A DNA stretch of 64,000 nt, taken from the NCBI GenBank assembly GCA_964016985.1, contig OZ024827.1, forward strand, positions 113,261,953 to 113,325,952. Direction: 5' to 3'. Below are positions 1-8,829 of the stretch, in pieces. The DNA is from Anodontia alba (Eukaryota; Mollusca; Bivalvia; Lucinida; Lucinidae). Each line of letters opens with the position of its first letter. Position 1 is the first letter of the stretch. The position numbers were made by a program, and so were the translations under genes. Under the pieces are notes generated by a model, which saw nothing but the letters and a program-made list of their open reading frames with translations, did not search any database and had not been told where the DNA came from.

Positions 1-219
1 ACGGGCAGTCAATGTCCTGAGATGGCTATGCTTTTTTAGTTCGGGTTTACTGGTTGATAATGCCTTATTTGATCTAAGTATTCGGAGAGAAGTGTCATAG
101 CAAACAATAGAGACCCTGACGAAACCCGTTAGGGTTCTAGACAAACATAGGTCAATGATTAAGAGTTCCAGAAATTTTCCTTTTTATGCAGTTTTCCTTA
201 TATGCTCCGATACCAGAAT
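1..219. other. No gene seen at left edge
   Basis: No coding exon or recognisable repeat end is seen here. The downstream NRF-gene exons expected to encode the acyltransferase-3 membrane domain should lie to the left of this point. Confidence 0.4.
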
Positions 220-440
220 TACAGTTGAACCCCAATAACTCAAACACCGATAGCTCGTTTACCATGGCTAATTCAAACTCGATTTTTAGTCCCCACGAAA
301 TTCTTAAGATAGCTCAAGAAAACAAATGTTTAAGGAAATGTTCTTATTTTATCATGAAATTGTATGTTGTGTATACTTAGAATCTCATAATCGACGCGAT
401 TCTAATGAGTACGCTCAACATACACAAAATGTCTAAAAGA

Positions 441-485
441 TAAAAAAAAAAAACAAAAAAAAAAAAACAACAAAAAACAAAAACA
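441..485. repeat. A-rich low-complexity tract
   Basis: Runs of A broken by single C residues, inside the pogo-like MITE. Non-coding; the lysine/phenylalanine-rich translations of it are artefacts. Confidence 0.9.
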
Positions 486-583
486 TTCCTTAAATTATCA
501 CCATTTGCTACCTGACCTGGCGTCATGATTAACCGTTCGTGGCTCGAACTAACATATCTCGAACAAATTTCCATGGTCCCATA

Positions 584-690
584 CCCAGCTAGCATTCTAC
601 GTAAATCTACATCGGGCCGTCATCGGCCCATCAGCTACCCTGACGGGCCGATAACGGCCCGATATAGATTTACGTAGAATGCTGACTGGC
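584..690. mobile_element. Family B 107-bp hairpin MITE, copy 1
   Basis: Starts CCCAGCTAGCATTCTACG and ends with the near-exact inverse, CGTAGAATGCTGACTGG. Nearly the whole element is a palindrome of about 50-bp arms around a 4-base centre. The last base is C, where other copies have G, and no clean target duplication is visible. It is nested inside the pogo-like MITE. Confidence 0.85.
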
Positions 691-879
691 ATTCGAGTTA
701 TTGAGGTTCGACTGTATATACTTCAGGCTGTTCTGAAGGAGATATTGACTAAATTTTATGTCTTGAGTAGTTGTTTTAAACATTAGACAAGAAAAACGTC
801 GAGAGAAAAGATTGCCTTTACTGCGGTCGAGACGTTGTAGACAAGATGGGTCTGTCCTTTCAAAGACACGAAAGCTTCT

Positions 880-1095
880 TAAATGTAACGCCAGCTTCGG
901 TGACTCAGTCGGATGCGCGTCTTAAAGGTGTTCAGGAGGTCGCGGGATCGATCCCCGCCGGGTCCGGCAATATTCTTTAGTGGAGATTGATCATGAAATA
1001 TACGGTAATTCTCTCCCTTCCGCCGATTCTAGAATGGCAGTTGTCAGTTTCTGGCAAAAGAATCTGCACAAGTACTGGTTATCCACTTAAAGGAC
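880..1095 (+). mobile_element. tRNA-derived SINE (probable)
   Basis: At 892-966 a tRNA-like A box (TGACTCAGTCGG) is followed at about the right distance by a B box (GGGATCGATCCC). No cloverleaf with paired acceptor arms can be drawn, so this is not an intact tRNA gene. The downstream body (ATTCTCTCCCTTCCG, then a GGCAGTT motif) resembles the body of the element at 5405-5646 in the opposite orientation. Boundaries are approximate. Confidence 0.5.
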
Positions 1096-1099
1096 GAAG

Positions 1100-1688
1100 C
1101 CTGTCCAGGTAAACTGACCGTGCTCGACATGAATCTAATGAGTTGATTGGGCCGTATAATCTAAACTCAATCAGTTAATTCTTATATGTTAGATAACTTA
1201 CAAAACTATTATGGAATTTGACTCGATTGGTTACACACCGAAATGTCCTTAAGGATGTTGTCCATCTGTTTTTTTATTGACCAATAAAATAAAACCGCGC
1301 GTTTGTATGAAATCCATTAACGGTTTTCATAGCCCGCTAACCTTGTCGGTGTGATGTCAGAGTGCACTTTAAGTGAGGTATCAGTAAAACTTAGGCCTTG
1401 ACGCTAGCAAACAGTGCAGATCCAGATCAGACGCCGCGAAACGCGTTTGCTTAAATTACAGGCAGTTAAGTGTAGAAACCCCTTCAGGACCATTTTCCCA
1501 GTCTACTCCGAGACAATCGACCTTCCAATGCTGTCAGCGCTTTGATTTGACATTTCAGGGGGGCTGCTGCAGGGCCAGGACCTAGTGTTAACCCTTTATC
1601 TAAAGACTTCTGAACATTTGCAAAGTATATTATACACTGTGTATATAAGGAAAAAAACAATCAGTGATAATATCTTATTACAACACAC
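1100..1688. other. Intron or intergenic, no exon recognised
   Basis: I looked here on the minus strand for the next NRF-gene exon (phase 0 entry) and found no convincing acceptor with an open frame. A fragment with CAGATCAGACGCCGC (1422-1440) belongs to dispersed hairpin family F. Confidence 0.4.
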
Positions 1689-1794
1689 CTCACACTTTGT
1701 TGGTTCCTTCGTTCCTTTCTCTAACCATTGAATTACAATAGCATCATAAACAGTTGCCACTCCCAATACAATCGCAAAAATGGAACATATGGTG
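1689..1794 (-). CDS. NRF-domain (acyltransferase-3-like) gene, exon 5: first transmembrane helix
   Basis: This 106-bp internal exon follows a minus-strand acceptor with a pyrimidine-rich tract (TTTCTCTTTTTTCAG) and ends at GAG|GTGTGT. One base completes a split codon, then 35 whole codons follow. Residues TICSIFAIVLGVATVYDAIV form a hydrophobic helix followed by a charged linker. In NRF-6-type proteins this is the helix directly after the extracellular NRF domain, commonly with a G-T-x-Y-D motif, so the GVATVYD here fits. The incoming phase fits exon 4 exactly and restores an Ile codon. Exons for the rest of the multi-pass acyltransferase domain were not found and should lie left of the window. 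A MITE (1818-2051) ends 23 bases from the acceptor. Confidence 0.75.
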
Positions 1795-1817
1795 CTGAAA
1801 AAAGAGAAACACACTAT

Positions 1818-2051
1818 GTTTTGAGCCGGGACACAGCATTTCCTACTAGGCTGCATGTGCGCCCAGCGAAGTCTCTGAGTAGCCCATTCTACACAGTCTT
1901 CACAGAACACATTCAGTGCGACCAAGGATCCGAAGCGTCTTCAAATGGACAGCGAGGACTCTCATCAGCCTGCGCATTTGCGCAGGCTGATCAGAGTCTT
2001 CGCTTGGCGCCCACAAAATATTGTAGGTAATGTTGTGGCCCGGCTCGAAAC
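1818..2051. mobile_element. Family G MITE, copy 1
   Basis: Terminal inverted repeats GTTTTGAGCCGGG and CCCGGCTCGAAAC. Inside are inverted segments around 'GTGCGCCCAGCGAAG' and 'CTTCGCTTGGCGCCCAC'. It abuts the acceptor tract of NRF exon 5. A second recognisable copy is at 53521-53773, and degenerate pieces are near 7876-8030 and 50690-50830. Confidence 0.7.
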
Positions 2052-2059
2052 GAAGAAAC

Positions 2060-2430
2060 ACCTACTGTCCTTTCAACGTCACTTGAAAAGACGTTTTTTT
2101 GCTTGGCGGCGTAATTTAAATGAAAACTATTTTTGTTGTGTCCGACATATGCAATTTCTGTAGTAAAGTGACTTCTTCTGAAACAAACAAAAAAAGGCAT
2201 TTCCTTTTAGAGTGGAAGCTTTTATAGGATGGAGGCAAAAATAATTTAGACAGAATTGCCTCCCCAGAAAGTGAATACATTCTCTTTCGGCCGCTACTAT
2301 AAATTGGATCTCTGAGGAATATGCAGATGGCAAAAACCCGGATTAGCCTGTGCATTAGCATAATCTAACCTGGGCATTTGATGCTCGTTCACAATTCTAT
2401 CGCAACACGCAATTCTATAAAAACAGACAT
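2060..2430. other. Intron 4, unassigned
   Basis: No exon or element boundaries recognised on either strand. Confidence 0.4.
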
Positions 2431-2433
2431 TTG

Positions 2434-4074
2434 CTTACATAATTACAATGAATTTTTGCACATGCTCTCAATAAATACCTCTAATCTGAGCACACCTTTT
2501 TACTTCCATAATTCCAGTGGATTCTGTGCCATACTCTCAGTGAACCTCTGACCTAAACACAATCTTAAATTTATATAACCAAAATTAATTTTTGCACATA
2601 TTCTCAGCTACATCTAGTCTGAACATAAGATTTTAACTTAATAATCTCAAAGGATTTTGTACTATACGCTCAGTCAACCGCTAATCTGAACACAAACCTT
2701 TTACTTACATAACCTCAGTGGACTTTGTACCATGTTCTCAGTTGACTTTAAACAGGAGCATATGTTTTACCTTAGATTTTGTAACATTCTCTCAGATAGC
2801 CTCTAATCCGAACACATCCTTTTTAATTATATAAACGCAGATTTTACATACTCTCAGACAACCTCTAATGTGAACATAATCTTTTACTTACATAACGACA
2901 CTGATTTTTGTGCATACCCTCAGCTAATACCTCTAGTCTAGACACAACCTTTTTTCTAAACATAACCATAATGGATTTTGTACCATACTCTCAGTCAACC
3001 TCTAATTTAAACACATCCTTTTTACTTACATAACTACACTGGCTTTTGTACATATTCTCAGTCAACCTCTAACCTTTTCAAGTACATAACCCCTGTGGGT
3101 ACTGAACGATACTCATAGTCAACTTCTAATCTGCACAATCTTTTCCTTACATTACCATAGTGGAATTTGTACCATACTCTCAGCAAGCTTCTAATCTGAA
3201 CACAACCGTTTCGCTTACATAAATACAGCGGATTTTGTACCATATTCTCAGTCAACGTAACCTCTAATATGAATCTGATACCATACCCTATATCAACTTC
3301 TAAACTGAACATCCACTTTTACTTACACCACCACAGTGGATTTTGTGCCACACTGTCAGCCAGCCTTTTTTCTGAACACAACTTTTACTTACATCACCAC
3401 AGTGGATTTATACTCTTTATCAGCTTTTAACAGCCAACAGTGGATAAACATCAACCTCTAATCTGAACCTGTTACCTTACCCACTATCAACCTTTAATCG
3501 TAACAAAATCTTTTTGCTTAATAACTACACTGGAATTTGCACCAGAATCTTAGCAAACCTCTTATCTCATTACGGAAACACGCCTATTCAAATATACTGA
3601 AAATTTCACCACCAAAAACTGAAAATTTTCAGATAAAAATTCTGATATTTTTCATATTTTTGCTCAAAACATAGATTGTGGGTACTCGTTAGAACCGCCT
3701 CGGCGAGGCGGTTCTAACGAGTACCCACAATCTATGATTTTGAACAGAAATAAGAAAAATAATGTATACCCCATGTAAACCCCAGTTTTCCTATATAAAA
3801 GTGGGGTTTAAGGGGGTCAAAATTATATAGGCATGTTTTTGTGATGTGAACACATGTTAGGTACATAATGACAGTGGATTTAGTACCATACCTTCGGTCA
3901 GCGTCTAAACTAAACATAACCGTTTTACTTCCATTATCGCAGTGGACTTTCTAGCGGCCAACCATAAATCTGAATACAACCTTCACTCACAACACCAAAA
4001 TGGCTTTTGCATTATACTCGCAGTCAACTTCTCATCCTAACACGATCTTTTACTTACATAACCAGAATACTTAC
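2434..4074. repeat. Degenerate ~67-bp tandem array resembling the NRF exon 4 / donor junction
   Basis: About 20 imperfect units of 55-70 bp share the plus-strand core ACTTACATAACCACAGTGG, then ATTTTGTACCATACTCTCAG, then CAACCTCTAATCTGAACAC. On the minus strand each unit reads GAGTATGGTACAAAATCC, ACTGTGGTTAT and then GTAAGT. This aligns with the end of NRF exon 4 (GAATATGAAGCAAAAGAC, ATTGTGGTTAT|GTAAGT). The array therefore consists of diverged copies of an exon/intron junction, and about nine units keep a GTAAGT-like donor. It lies in intron 4 directly downstream of exon 4 and is split by a family A element (3568-3846). Confidence 0.8.
3568..3846 (+). mobile_element. Family A MITE, copy 1
   Basis: Ends are CATTACGGAAACACGCC and, inverted, ATAGGCATGTTTTTGTGATG. 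A perfect 67-bp hairpin (32-bp arms, 3-base loop GGC) lies at 3670-3736, and an internal AAACCCC/GGGGTTT stem follows. It interrupts a unit of the exon-derived array: array sequence stops at CTTATCT and resumes at GAACACA, so the array is older than this insertion. Confidence 0.85.
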
Positions 4075-4170
4075 ATAACCACAATGTCTTTTGCTTCATA
4101 TTCTAAACTTTCTAGCTTGCACTCTACGGAAGTACGAGTCGGAAGCCATGTTGTGTTAACCAGTAGCATG
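4075..4170 (-). CDS. NRF-domain gene, exon 4: end of the ectodomain
   Basis: The minus-strand acceptor TTTCATTTCTGTAATCAG opens a 96-bp exon that ends GTGGTTAT|GTAAGT. Its frame (one base, 31 codons, two bases) reads from MLLVNTTWLPTRTSVECKLE and ends in DIVV. The single Cys matches the last conserved NRF-domain cysteine. The two leftover bases plus the first base of exon 5 give Ile, a clean join. The join to exon 3 is imperfect: exon 3's strong donor leaves one base where two are needed. Use of a weaker donor four bases further on (AA|GTCAAT) would restore the frame. Alternatively there is an unseen micro-exon or an indel. The 3' half of the exon resembles the adjacent tandem array. Confidence 0.7.
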
Positions 4171-4252
4171 CTGATTACAGAAATGAAATAAATAACAGGA
4201 CAAATGACTGAATGTTTTAGCAAAACGCAGCAGTTAAGTCTCAGTTTCACAT

Positions 4253-4500
4253 ATTACCAAAATTTCCAACATTCACCATGAAATTCATCTTGCGATGTAG
4301 TTGATCTATGTGCATGAAAAAGTGATACATCAGTTATACTATGGTTCTGCGCATGTACGTGAGATAATGCATTTGCTCACGCTCGTGCATTATCGCACGT
4401 GCATGCGCAGAACCATGGTACTAATCAATTTATCATTTTCATGCAAGCAGACCAACAACATTGCGAGATATTTCATGCTGAATGTTGGTAAATTTAGCTA
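4253..4500. repeat. Foldback (inverted-repeat) element
   Basis: Nested inverted arms: an outer pair AACATTCACCATGAAAT / ATTTCATGCTGAATGTT and a strong inner hairpin built from GGTTCTGCGCATG and CATGCGCAGAACC, with TGATAATGCA-type flanks. No open frame. Probably a MITE; the exact ends are not fixed. Confidence 0.6.
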
Positions 4501-4514
4501 CTATGTGATAGTAT

Positions 4515-4630
4515 AGGGTTATTGCACGGGTATTGATTACTACTGTTGGGATATAAAGGACGCAAGCTTGTGAGCGTCCATCATTATCGCAGTGCGAGGC
4601 GATGTTCACCAATACATATGTAATAACCCT
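4515..4630. mobile_element. Short MITE with AGGGTTATT ends
   Basis: Starts AGGGTTATTGCAC and ends GTAATAACCCT, its inverse. The 80-bp element at 18015-18094 has the same ends (GGGTTATTGC ... GCAATAACC), which suggests one family. Confidence 0.55.
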
Positions 4631-4639
4631 TTAATTATA

Positions 4640-5110
4640 TAGATACACATATTTTGTATCATTTTAAGTTCTTTGCAGTCTCGAGATAGTCACTTTATTA
4701 TCTGAGCCTGCTAAAATGTGTGACAGATTTTGGCGTGGCGTCATTGGGCTAAGACGTCATTAAAAGCAACGTCATTTACATGTAAAGGCAAGGAGCCAAA
4801 GAGGGCAACGATAGGAAAAGTTAGTTGTAGGTATGAATATAATTCGAAACTCCACGCGACCATCACATATGTTTTTGCCATAGTTTTCATCATATGCATA
4901 TATAATTGATACAAACACGTTCTATGGGAATGTTGGTTACTGTGGAAACCATACTTCTGATCTGATCTGTCCCAAAATACATACAGACTTTTCCCCCAAC
5001 TCAATGATGGTACAAGTAAAGTTTAGTCAGTATGGGCCAACTGGCATAAGAGATAATTTATGGGAAAGAGATTCGGCGTTTAACAGCAAGTAATACTCAT
5101 GGGAATATTT
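4640..5110. other. Intron 3, unassigned
   Basis: A minus-strand 87-codon open frame occurs here (5004-4741), but it has no recognisable domain and shares 'GTTGCCGTGGAAACC'-like repeat sequence with 7490-7505. I do not call it a gene. Confidence 0.4.
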
Positions 5111-5119
5111 TGATCTCAC

Positions 5120-5370
5120 CTAAGATAAAACATGTCCGAAACTTTATGCTATCCTCATTCTCTGCATAAATGTAGAAGTTATTATCCGAACATTTCCCCA
5201 ATTATTTAAGAGGCTTTAGGGCAAGGTAACGGTCATGCTAATAGTCCAAACTCGTCCAAAAACAAGTTCGTCCAAGATTTGATAGCTGTCCTCATTACAT
5301 GCTGATAAAGATCCATTCAAAACAGATTCTTTATCAGCCAATTTTTTTCCCATTAAAAGTGTATAGGAGA
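5120..5370. repeat. Dispersed repeat related to the 6540-7690 family
   Basis: Contains the phrases 'ATAGTCCAAACTCGTCC' and 'GCTGTCCTCATTAC' followed by 'TGATAAAGAT', which recur several times between 6540 and 7460. Confidence 0.5.
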
Positions 5371-5404
5371 CTCAAGTTGAAGTAGATCTTTTCTTTTTAT
5401 TGTC

Positions 5405-5646
5405 ATTCTCTTCCTTCCATTGATTCGAGAAGGGCAGTTTGCCAGGCTCGGTACATCAGTCCAATGTGTTTATCAACTGATACTCAGGAGGCTGCAGTTT
5501 TGATACTCAACTTTGGGAAAAAGATCTCAATGAAACAGTACTACATCTAAGAATCAAACCTGCGACCTGATTTCCAGTTAGTATGCAAATCCGATTGATC
5601 TATCAAGCCAGAATAACCCTTCTTTAAACAGTGGAAGGAAGAGAAT
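5405..5646 (-). mobile_element. tRNA-like SINE/MITE hybrid with 15-bp inverted ends
   Basis: Bounded by the exact inverted pair ATTCTCTTCCTTCCA and TGGAAGGAAGAGAAT. On the minus strand a tRNA-like A box (TAGATCAATCGG) and B box (GGTTTGATTCT) lie inside. Its body resembles the SINE-like sequence at 1005-1095. A promoter-like head between DNA-transposon-type ends is unusual; the class is unresolved. Confidence 0.5.
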
Positions 5647-5839
5647 GTCCATAAAGTATTTTATTGTCAATCTCAGTGAAAACAAGAAAAATGCCTACCG
5701 GCATTATGGACTTTTTTTTCCACTGAAGAATAAAGGTAACATGTCACTTTAAAACAAGGTCAACCAAAATGTAAACCTCGGACGACCGCCCGCCCGGACA
5801 TAACTATTTAAAAGGACGGAATTTTTCCGTGAAAAGGCT

Positions 5840-6250
5840 GTCCAACAATACGATGTGGTCACTGGTATATAGAAAAGGCTCAGCCACTGAAGCTACAACC
5901 TGCATAAGTGAAAAAAAAGACGACAATTTTTACCCAAAAATGCTATTTACTGCTGTGGTCACTGGTGAGTATATAGAAGAGGCTTTACCAGTGAAGCTAC
6001 AATCTGCATACGTGATGTAATCCACTGAAATTAAAGAAGTATAGGTTAACAAAATGCTTAACTTGGTTATTTGCATATGTCTACAAAACATGCTATCTTG
6101 AAACAAAATTTAGGCGACTGATGGCCTCACTGGTATGTATACTGAAGGGGTCCGTCTAATTAGGTAACACTCCAAATATTGAATCAATCTACTGAAAATA
6201 ATAAAGGAAACGCAGCACTTTGAACAAATAGCCATCAGAAGAGATGGCAA
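5840..6250. other. Degenerate repeat fragments, no gene
   Basis: Two imperfect direct copies of a segment around 'CACTGGTATATAGAAAAGGC' and 'CACTGGTGAGTATATAGAAG' lie at about 5860-6010. No exon recognised. Confidence 0.4.
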
Positions 6251-6539
6251 ATCTCACGCCAAACCGCCATTTCTAATTTTGGTGTATTTCAATCAAATTG
6301 CACGGAAATATTGAAACAGAGCAAAGTAAAATGATGCAAAGATAGTATGAAATGTGACCATAATAAAAAATGAAAACAATAATAGGTGTACTGTTAATGA
6401 TTCTATTTTTGCATGTTATTTTATTATTATTATTATTTTTGTCAAAATCATCTAATAGTGACTTGTGGTGTGATTTTTTTTTGTACAGGATACACAATAT
6501 TTGCAAATAGTTTGAATTTGTGAGTGTACATATTCAGAA

Positions 6540-7690
6540 ATAATAGCAAAAATAAATGACGATTGGCGGACCCCAAAGACTTTAGGAAATATTTTTCGAC
6601 CCGATAGCGATTTATTTTTTGATCGAATCTTCATCAGACTTGCAGGTAATGAGGACAACCATACAATCTAGGACGAGTTCGGTTTTTGGGCAGATCGGAC
6701 TATTCACATGAAATTTAGTTGTCCTTTAGTCTCCCATAGACATATAATGTTGTCCTGACGATAACGACTTCAGTTTTTATTGAACCTTAATCAAACTTGC
6801 AGATAAGAAAAGACTGGCTGATGATTTGCTGAAATATTAACTGAGAATTTCTAAGCCAATTTCTTATGCACCCCATAACTTCTTAATGGTTTGAAATGTT
6901 TATACATTTGATAGAGGCAAAACTCGGCCAAAATCGAACGTCTGCAAGTTTGAGAAAGATCCTCTCAAAAATGAATTCGCGATCGTCCGGAAATATTTTC
7001 CCCATTATATGTCTACGGGAGACTGAAGGGCAAGTAACTCGCATGCGAATAGTCCGATCTGCCCCAAAATCGAACGTCTTAGATTTTGTGGCTGTCCTCA
7101 TTACCTGCAAGTCTGATAAAGATTCGATCAAAAAATAAAATCGCTATCGTCCGGACAGCATTTTACGAAATCTATGGGGACCCTCCAGGGCGGGTAACGC
7201 TCCTGCCAATAGTCGAAACTGGTCCAAATCGAACATCCGAGATTTTATGCCTGTCCTCGTTATCCGAAAGTTTGATAAAGATTCAATCAGAAATGAAGTT
7301 GCTATCGTCCGGAAAACATCCCCCCCACCACACACACACCACCACCACCACAAGTAACCCTCATGTGAAAATCCGATCTACCTCAAATTCAAACTTGTTT
7401 AAGATTGTATGGCTGTCCTCATTACCTGTAAGTTTGATGAGGAAACGAATTAAGTTGGTATCATACAAACACCGTCTATGTGACCTTTTGGTTGCCGTGG
7501 AAACCAAAGTTCTGACCAGATATGCCCAATATCCTAATACAGCCAATCCCCCATCTAAATGATGGTACCTGTAAAATTTGATCAAGATTGGCTGACTGGT
7601 CTTGGAGATATTCTTCTTCGAAACGGACGGACGCACGTACAGACGGACGACGGAACCTTGTTATACTATAAGTTCACCTTGTAAGCCTAT
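6540..7690. repeat. Degenerate tandem repeat of ~170 bp with GACGG tail
   Basis: Recurring blocks of 'GGCTGTCCTCATTACCTG', then 'CAAGTCTGATAAAGATTCG', then 'CGCTATCGTCCGGA', and a 'CTATGGGA' region. The array ends in a GACGGACG-rich tract near 7622-7655. A monomer array followed by an ACGG-rich tail matches the layout known for bivalve pearl/Helentron-like non-autonomous elements. The open frames here are non-coding shadows. Confidence 0.6.
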
Positions 7691-8057
7691 GGCTCAGATG
7701 AGCAAATAACGAGTAAGCGTGCAAAATCAAGTAAGCGTGTCGATACTGAGTGATATCTGCACGATGCTAACAACATTTATAAATTCAACCGTTTTGGCTA
7801 CGGTAGTATTTCTCAGGAAAACTATACTTTAATGCAAATAATTCGAGTTCGGCGCTAGAAAAAGTACCTTCTGATATGTGCGTCCACCGAAGACTCAACT
7901 AGCCATCAACGCAGTCTGGTCAAAGTCTTCGTTGTCTGCATGAATAAACATTGTATCTTTGGCTACTATCCAAAATGCGCCCAGCTGATCTGAATCTTCG
8001 CTGGAAGCAAATGTCCGAGGATACGTTTTCTGACTTTGCGTTTTTTTATTGACTTAC

Positions 8058-8151
8058 GGTTTTGTATAAGGTTGGCGGTATCATTTTCATCACAACTGTT
8101 GGGGACACAGAGTCCAATCCGAATTTCAGCCTCAGGATTCAGAAAATTTGG
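8058..8151 (-). CDS. NRF-domain gene, exon 3: GxCVP cysteine motif
   Basis: The minus-strand acceptor TTATATATTTAG opens a 94-bp exon ending AAC C|GTAAGT, an excellent donor. It encodes PNFLNPEAEIRIGLCVPNSC then DENDTANLIQN in phase 0, matching the phase-0 end of exon 2. G-[LIV]-C-V-P-x-x-C followed by an acidic segment is the signature of the second half of the NRF domain in NRF-6-type proteins. It supplies the fourth and fifth of the six conserved cysteines. A second possible donor, AA|GTCAAT, four bases downstream (exon to 8054) would fix the frame into exon 4. Confidence 0.75.
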
Positions 8152-8207
8152 CTAAATATATAACAGAGGCCAATCATTATAAGGAAACGTCGTGAAACAA
8201 AACAACA

Positions 8208-8262
8208 ACAAAAAAACAAAAAAAAAAAAAAACAAAAAAAAAAAAAAAAACAAAAAACATTG
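8208..8262. repeat. A-rich low-complexity tract
   Basis: Poly-A broken by single C residues. Confidence 0.9.
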
Positions 8263-8279
8263 ACATATCATTATGCTAA

Positions 8280-8466
8280 CCTTGCCATGCTGAATAAATT
8301 AAGATGCCAGCCTACTTTTAATTGTCAGCCAATCAGATTGCTTGATACAGGTTGCTGATACAAATTCTCATATTCAATGACAACCAATGCGATACAGATC
8401 AGTCGGCTTCTGAACAAATGTCTTATCAGAATCTACACTTATTGCAAAGGCAAGACACACGCCTAT
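8280..8466. repeat. Family E (piggyBac-like MITE) fragment
   Basis: Contains 'CCATGCTGAATAAATTAAGATGCC' in pieces, and 'GTCAGCCAATCAGAT'. These match the reverse complement of the complete element at 17266-17479 and the copy at 16508-16680. Only one degenerate end is visible. Confidence 0.5.
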
Positions 8467-8629
8467 GTGAAATGTGTATTTCTAAGCGATCGCTCTGATG
8501 AAGAAAGTTCAATCATAATCTAGTGATAATTTTATTTTTTGCCGGAGTAAAAAGAAATGCCAAAATTTCTTGCCCAAGATATATGTAATTGGTAGTGCTC
8601 GCAAAACGCATCGCGGGGCGCGTCTTATA

Positions 8630-8826
8630 CATTACGAAAACCCGCCTCTTCAAATCTTTAGAAATTTCATCATCCAAAAATTAAAATTTTCAGATACAAA
8701 AATTCCGATATGTTTCATATTTCTGCTCAAAACATAGATTGTGGGTACTCGTTGAAACCGCCTCGGTGAGACGGTTCTATGGTTTTGAGCAGAAATATGA
8801 ATAAACCCCAGTTTTACAATATAAAA
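8630..8826 (+). mobile_element. Family A MITE, copy 2 (3'-truncated)
   Basis: Starts CATTACGAAAACCCGCC. The central hairpin is partly deleted, and the element stops near ACAATATAAAA without the right inverted end. It runs straight into the 450-bp tandem array. Confidence 0.75.
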
Positions 8827-8829
8827 TTT

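Larger units (their letters stand above)
222..714. mobile_element. Pogo/Tigger-like MITE containing a nested hairpin element
   Basis: The left end CAGTTGAACCCCAATAACTC and the inverted right end (GAGTTATTGAGGTTCGACTG on the plus strand) are near-perfect terminal inverted repeats. TA dinucleotides flank both sides (220-221 and 715-716). CAGT ends with a TA duplication are typical of pogo/Tigger members of the Tc1/mariner superfamily. No transposase frame remains. A family B hairpin (584-690) has inserted close to the right end. A related internal sequence occurs at about 50410-50640. Confidence 0.75.

Noticed and set aside
892..966. tRNA gene
   Set aside because: A and B boxes are present but acceptor arms do not pair. 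The sequence fits a SINE head, as do 62925-63005 and 61395-61460.
1596..1925. 109-codon minus-strand open frame as one protein
   Set aside because: Only its middle (1794-1689) is an NRF exon. The N-terminal part reads through the acceptor into a family G MITE and the C-terminal part reads through a splice donor.
3058..3312. 84-codon minus-strand frame with EVD repeats
   Set aside because: It comes from translating the exon-derived tandem array. No start context or splice evidence, although its repeating EYG/VV residues are what revealed the link to exon 4.
2434..4074. CRISPR-like repeat array
   Set aside because: Units are contiguous and degenerate with no regular unique spacers, and the DNA is eukaryotic.
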